Source: an uncultured Aquimarina sp. (GTDB lineage: Bacteria; Bacteroidota; Bacteroidia; Flavobacteriales; Flavobacteriaceae). Taken from it: a DNA stretch of 64,000 nt. The stretch's first letter is position 1, and each line of letters starts with the position of its first letter. The stretch is from contig NZ_CANLYD010000001.1 in the NCBI RefSeq assembly GCF_947495315.1, positions 744,001 to 808,000 of the forward strand, given 5' to 3'. Positions 60,853-64,000 of this stretch are shown piece after piece. The position numbers and the translations under genes are program-made. The notes beneath the pieces were generated by a model. It saw only the letters and a list, made by a program, of their open reading frames with translations. It did no database searches and had not been told where the DNA came from.

Positions 60853-60900
60853 CAATGATTGATGAATGTAATTAGTTGTTGGCTAGATTGAAATAAACAC

Positions 60901-62046
60901 TTAAAAATGAATTTTTATTCTGGTTGCTTGCTCTAGTGATATATTTGGATCTTCATCTTTCAATGATTTTACAAATTCAAGAGTAACATTATGAATTTTA
61001 AGACTCATAGCTTGATCCGCTGTAATATTAGTATATCCTAAATCTTCAAAAGGTTTTATAAATTCGGGTGTTACATTATGGATTTTAAAAGAGATCATAT
61101 CATCCATAGGTAGGTTGCCAAATTTTGTTTTCTTAAATTCTTTAATATACTCTGGTGATACATTATGAATTTTAAGAGACATCAGATCATCAATGTCCAG
61201 GTTGTTATATCCGATTTTTATATACTCGGCAGCAGCATCCAGAGATACATTATGAATTTTTAAAGACATAGCTTCTTCTAAAGAAATATTTTTATAACCA
61301 GCTTTTTTGAAGGTCTCTATAAATTCTGGAGTTACATTGTGAATTTTCAATCCTACAACATCATCTAGCGGAATATTTTTATATCCTGCATCGTGATACT
61401 TTTTTATAAAATCTGGCGTAACATTATGAATTTTAAGAGAAATAATGTCGTCTACGGAAGCATTTTCGTAACCAAGTGCTTTAAATTGTTTTATAAAATC
61501 ACCTGGTGTTTGTTGCGCATCTTGATATGCTTTACCAGAACTATTGGTAGAACTTGACTGGCCATTACTCTTAGCAATTTTTACTTGCTCAGGAGAAATA
61601 TTATGTATTTTTAGTTTAATTGCTTCCTTTAAGGAAATATTGCTCTGCCCGGATTTTTTAAAAGACTGTATGAGATCAGCTGTGACATTATGGATTTTTA
61701 AATCTTTTGCTTCTTTTAAAGAAATATTGGGATACCCAATCTTTTTAAAACTACTAATAAATGCAGGCGTGATATTATGAATTTTTAAGTTTTTAGCCTC
61801 TTTTAACGTAATATTTTTATATCCTGCATCTTTATAAGATTGGACATATTGCGGTGTCACATTATGAATCTTAAGGTTCTGTGCTTCTTTTGCAGAAATA
61901 TTCGTATATCCTTCTTTCTTGAAGTTTGCAATAAAATCAGGAGAAACATTATGGATTTTCAATTTCATATAGTCATTTAGTGACATCTTTTTATATCCAT
62001 TATCGTTATATGATTTAATGAACTCTGGAGAGAGGTTATGAATTTT
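60901..62046 (-). repeat. Thirteen tandem 87-bp coding repeats in the M56 gene
   Basis: The complement of ATTATGAATTTT (encoding KIHN) recurs about every 87 bp. Twelve copies encode KIHN and the last encodes KIHF. One spacer between repeats is enlarged by a Ser/Gln-rich insert (SSSTNSSGKAYQD). Conservation is at protein level; the bases vary. Degenerate units may extend further towards residue 460. Confidence 0.9.
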
Positions 62047-63651
62047 CGCTTTCGTAATTTCCTTTAACGTAGCCTTTTGACCATTCACCTTATTGATAAA
62101 TTTTATATAAGCTACATCTACATCAAATAGGTTTAATTTACTTACTTCCTCCATTGTATAGTTAGTGTACCCAAGTGCTGAAAGTTCTTTTCGATACAAT
62201 TTTAGTTTTTCCAGAGAAAGTCCTTTATGGATAATATCTTCAAAATCATCCTGACTTAATGAAAGGTTTTCTTTTTTTAGATATGCTAAATATGTAGTAT
62301 CAAAATCTGTAAGAAAACAGTGTACAAGTTCTTCATTATCTGCAGTGAACCCTTGTTTAGATAGCGCACTACTGAAACTAGCATTTGGTGTGAAAGTATA
62401 TCTTCCATCTCCAATTCCATTTTCGAATTCACCCAGATATACCATAGTTCCGGCATCTCTTGTTATTTCTAGTTTTTGTTTATCACCAGCAGGGAAACCT
62501 GCAAAGAAAGATGGATCATAACATCGTGTTATAGACCAATAACTTCGTTTGAGAGGTTCTGCACTTCTGTACATAACACATAGTTTTCCTCCCCCAACTT
62601 CGGCATCCCAAACACCTTTAGTAAAATCATTTTTAAATTTTGACTCTTTAAAATGTTCATCCGTTGGAGTTTCTAATTCATTTGAAAAAGCTTCATCAAC
62701 TTCAGCGATTGATGGATTAATACTAACCGGATTGAATGATAATACGGTTATGGCCAGTAATGGAATAATGATTAGGTATTTCCATCCTGATTTTGCAGTC
62801 GATTTTTTAGAATTCATCATAATTATTCGTTTTTTGAGAAATGATTGATTGTAACTTGTTGCCAAACCTGTTGGCATATCTGGGGTTGATACTTTTAGTA
62901 AATTCATTTGATAAACTTCCTTATCCTCACCTTTAGTAAGCATACCGCTATCTGTGAGATATTCGAGATTATTATCAATAGCTTTTCGATATAACCATGC
63001 AAAAGGATTAAACCATTGCACGGTCACTAGCAATTCTACCAACAACATATCTAAACTATGTTTACCAGTAATATGCATTTGTTCATGCTTCAAGATCTGT
63101 AAATACGTATCTGGATTATATTGATTTGGATTGATAAATATTCTGTTCCAGAAAGAGTAGGGGGCATGATTCGTATCGGTTTCTACTATTTTATACGTAT
63201 CTACTTCTATACTAGGATGTTGTATCATTCTATATAATAGCACAGCTAATTGGATTAAAAAATTAACTCCAAAAGCCATAACTCCTAAAATATAGATATA
63301 GAGAATGATTGATTTCCAGTCTAAAGAAATAATAGAAGGAGTGATGGTATTCGCAATATTTTCTGAAGTTGAAGTCGTTATTTTTGCAGATTCGTTATAT
63401 TGAATTTCATTTTCCGTAATTGGAAATTCGGTTACTTCAGTAGCTTGATGTTCAACTTCAGGTTTCTGAAAAATAGTAGTTCTGAAGGATATGTTTTCCG
63501 GTACTGATATAAAAGGTAATGAGAACGAGACAAGGATTAACCCTAGTAAAACCCATCTGTTTAAGTGGTAAAATGTCTCTTTAGAAAGGAATAATCTGTA
63601 GATTAGATACGATAAACCTATAAGTGCTGCACTGTAGATGATATAAGCCAT
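60901..63651 (-). CDS. M56-family (BlaR1-like) metallopeptidase with 29-residue KIHN repeats
   Basis: 916 residues. Four membrane helices lie near 2-20, 33-50, 112-135 and 286-306. The zinc site is His189-Glu190-x-x-His193 (ILKHEQMHITGKHSLDMLLVELL). There is no penicillin-binding domain. A beta-rich region (about 335-430; GVWDAEVGGGKLCVMYRS ... TRDAGTMVYLGEFENGIGDGRYTF) follows the last helix. From about 535 to the C-terminus there are thirteen repeats of 29 residues with consensus LKIHNVTPEFI, GY and NI, ending KIHF. The start codon overlaps the stop of the BlaI-type gene by one base, so they are translationally coupled and the repressor is its likely target. Confidence 0.93.
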   Translation of the reverse strand: MAYIIYSAALIGLSYLIYRLFLSKETFYHLNRWVLLGLILVSFSLPFISVPENISFRTTIFQKPEVEHQATEVTEFPITENEIQYNESAKITTSTSENIANTITPSIISLDWKSIILYIYILGVMAFGVNFLIQLAVLLYRMIQHPSIEVDTYKIVETDTNHAPYSFWNRIFINPNQYNPDTYLQILKHEQMHITGKHSLDMLLVELLVTVQWFNPFAWLYRKAIDNNLEYLTDSGMLTKGEDKEVYQMNLLKVSTPDMPTGLATSYNQSFLKKRIIMMNSKKSTAKSGWKYLIIIPLLAITVLSFNPVSINPSIAEVDEAFSNELETPTDEHFKESKFKNDFTKGVWDAEVGGGKLCVMYRSAEPLKRSYWSITRCYDPSFFAGFPAGDKQKLEITRDAGTMVYLGEFENGIGDGRYTFTPNASFSSALSKQGFTADNEELVHCFLTDFDTTYLAYLKKENLSLSQDDFEDIIHKGLSLEKLKLYRKELSALGYTNYTMEEVSKLNLFDVDVAYIKFINKVNGQKATLKEITKAKIHNLSPEFIKSYNDNGYKKMSLNDYMKLKIHNVSPDFIANFKKEGYTNISAKEAQNLKIHNVTPQYVQSYKDAGYKNITLKEAKNLKIHNITPAFISSFKKIGYPNISLKEAKDLKIHNVTADLIQSFKKSGQSNISLKEAIKLKIHNISPEQVKIAKSNGQSSSTNSSGKAYQDAQQTPGDFIKQFKALGYENASVDDIISLKIHNVTPDFIKKYHDAGYKNIPLDDVVGLKIHNVTPEFIETFKKAGYKNISLEEAMSLKIHNVSLDAAAEYIKIGYNNLDIDDLMSLKIHNVSPEYIKEFKKTKFGNLPMDDMISFKIHNVTPEFIKPFEDLGYTNITADQAMSLKIHNVTLEFVKSLKDEDPNISLEQATRIKIHF

Positions 63652-64000
63652 TACTTATTGTTTTTAATGAGTTTAATGATTTCTTCTAATTCTTCGGTAT
63701 TTATTTTTTCTTCTTTGGCAAAGAACTTTACCAAAGCCAGCGGTGAGTTGTCGAAGTAATTATTAACTACTTCACCTAAAACATCTTTTTGATAGTCTTG
63801 TTTAGAGATCAAAGGGTAATACTGAAAACTATTGCCAAATGCTTTATGACTAATAAATCCCTTTTCCTCTAAAATCTTTACAATAGTTGCAGTCGTATTA
63901 TAATGAGGCTTGGGATCCGGTAGTTCTTCAATGATTTCCTTAATGAAGGCTTTTTCGAGTTTCCATAAACTCTGCATGATCTGTTCTTCTCTTTTAGCTA
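63651..64000 (-). CDS. BlaI/MecI-family transcriptional repressor, 5' end outside window
   Basis: The frame is open through the window edge. An ATG at 63975-63977 is internal, because the codons before it read AKREEQI, matching the KAEEQIMQ-LW start typical of the family, so only a few residues are missing. The winged helix-turn-helix is KLEKAFIKEIIEELPDPKPHYNTTATIVKILEEKGFISHKAFGNSFQYYPLI. The C-terminal dimerisation part is VVNNYFDNSPLALVKFFAKEEKINTEELEEIIKLIKNNK. The stop codon shares one base with the start codon of the M56 gene. It is the second BlaI/M56 pair in the window and differs in sequence from the first. Confidence 0.93.
   Translation of the reverse strand, partial: AKREEQIMQSLWKLEKAFIKEIIEELPDPKPHYNTTATIVKILEEKGFISHKAFGNSFQYYPLISKQDYQKDVLGEVVNNYFDNSPLALVKFFAKEEKINTEELEEIIKLIKNNK

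Noticed and set aside
61544..61780. Plus-strand frame opposite the M56 repeats
   Set aside because: A mirror of the coding repeats; its own repeats follow from the opposite strand.
60901..62046. Regular 87-bp spacing that could suggest a CRISPR or satellite array
   Set aside because: The unit keeps one reading frame, conservation is at protein level, and the units are too long and too variable in base sequence for CRISPR repeats.
63975..63977. ATG as the start of the BlaI gene at the window end
   Set aside because: The codons before it (AKREEQI) match the conserved N-terminus of the family, so the true start is outside the window.
1..64000. tRNA, rRNA, insertion sequences, prophage and integrase genes
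   Set aside because: I looked for conserved stems, transposase and integrase motifs and found none. Repeats seen are short palindromes or gene duplications.

Overview
The window is AT-rich and densely coded. It looks like the chromosome of a marine-type member of the Flavobacteriaceae (Bacteroidota). Supporting signs are a protease with a type IX secretion (T9SS) C-terminal domain, a GLPGLI-family protein next to an outer-membrane beta-barrel receptor, 7TMR-DISM and LytS/LytTR signalling proteins, MacB/FtsX permease arrays ending in NPVxSLRTE, and promoters of the Bacteroidota form TTTG-N19-23-TAnnTTTG. I cannot name the genus. No tRNA, rRNA, CRISPR, transposase, integrase or phage gene was recognised.

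Layout. 1-13989 (minus): a small secreted protein, an HlyD-type adaptor, one ABC ATPase and five tandem FtsX/MacB-like permeases, the last cut by the window edge. 14222-16901 (plus): a sigma-54 activator response regulator and its histidine kinase, divergent from the ABC operon. The shared gap holds a sigma-54-like site and a large inverted repeat. 17381-24397: a lipoprotein, an AraC regulator divergent from a GH13 amylase-family lipoprotein, then a GLPGLI protein plus outer-membrane receptor pair. 24715-32766: a PDZ-hydrolase, two membrane AraC regulators, an SRPBCC/DUF6855-like pair, a Tat-exported HisC-like aminotransferase and a 7TMR-DISM kinase. 32911-37520: an unknown protein with a large FAD oxidoreductase, and mnmE. 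37817-40243: a secreted trypsin-like protease.

40401-46239 is a BlaI / TlpA / M56 (BlaR1-like) / TlpA / broken TlpA operon. Two perfect dyads flank its -7 box. 46491-54989 holds a DUF4870 protein and nitrogen assimilation genes (amtB, P-II, gltB, gltD). 55107-60730 is a LytTR/LytS pair divergent from four secreted proteins: three NTF2-like and one esterase-fold protein that lacks its catalytic Ser and probably its His. 60901-64000 is a second BlaI/M56 pair. Its M56 protein carries about thirteen 29-residue KIHN repeats.

How the parts fit. Regulator-target pairs are adjacent almost everywhere: NtrC-type regulator with ABC efflux, AraC with amylase, BlaI/M56 with thioredoxin-like proteins, P-II with AmtB and GOGAT, LytTR with the NTF2-like cluster. 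The most unusual items are the redox-linked BlaI/M56 operon with its operators, the esterase-fold pseudoenzyme cluster, the repeat-bearing M56 protein, a palindromic element inside the mnmE reading frame, and a perfect 52-bp palindrome that contains the end of a gene.
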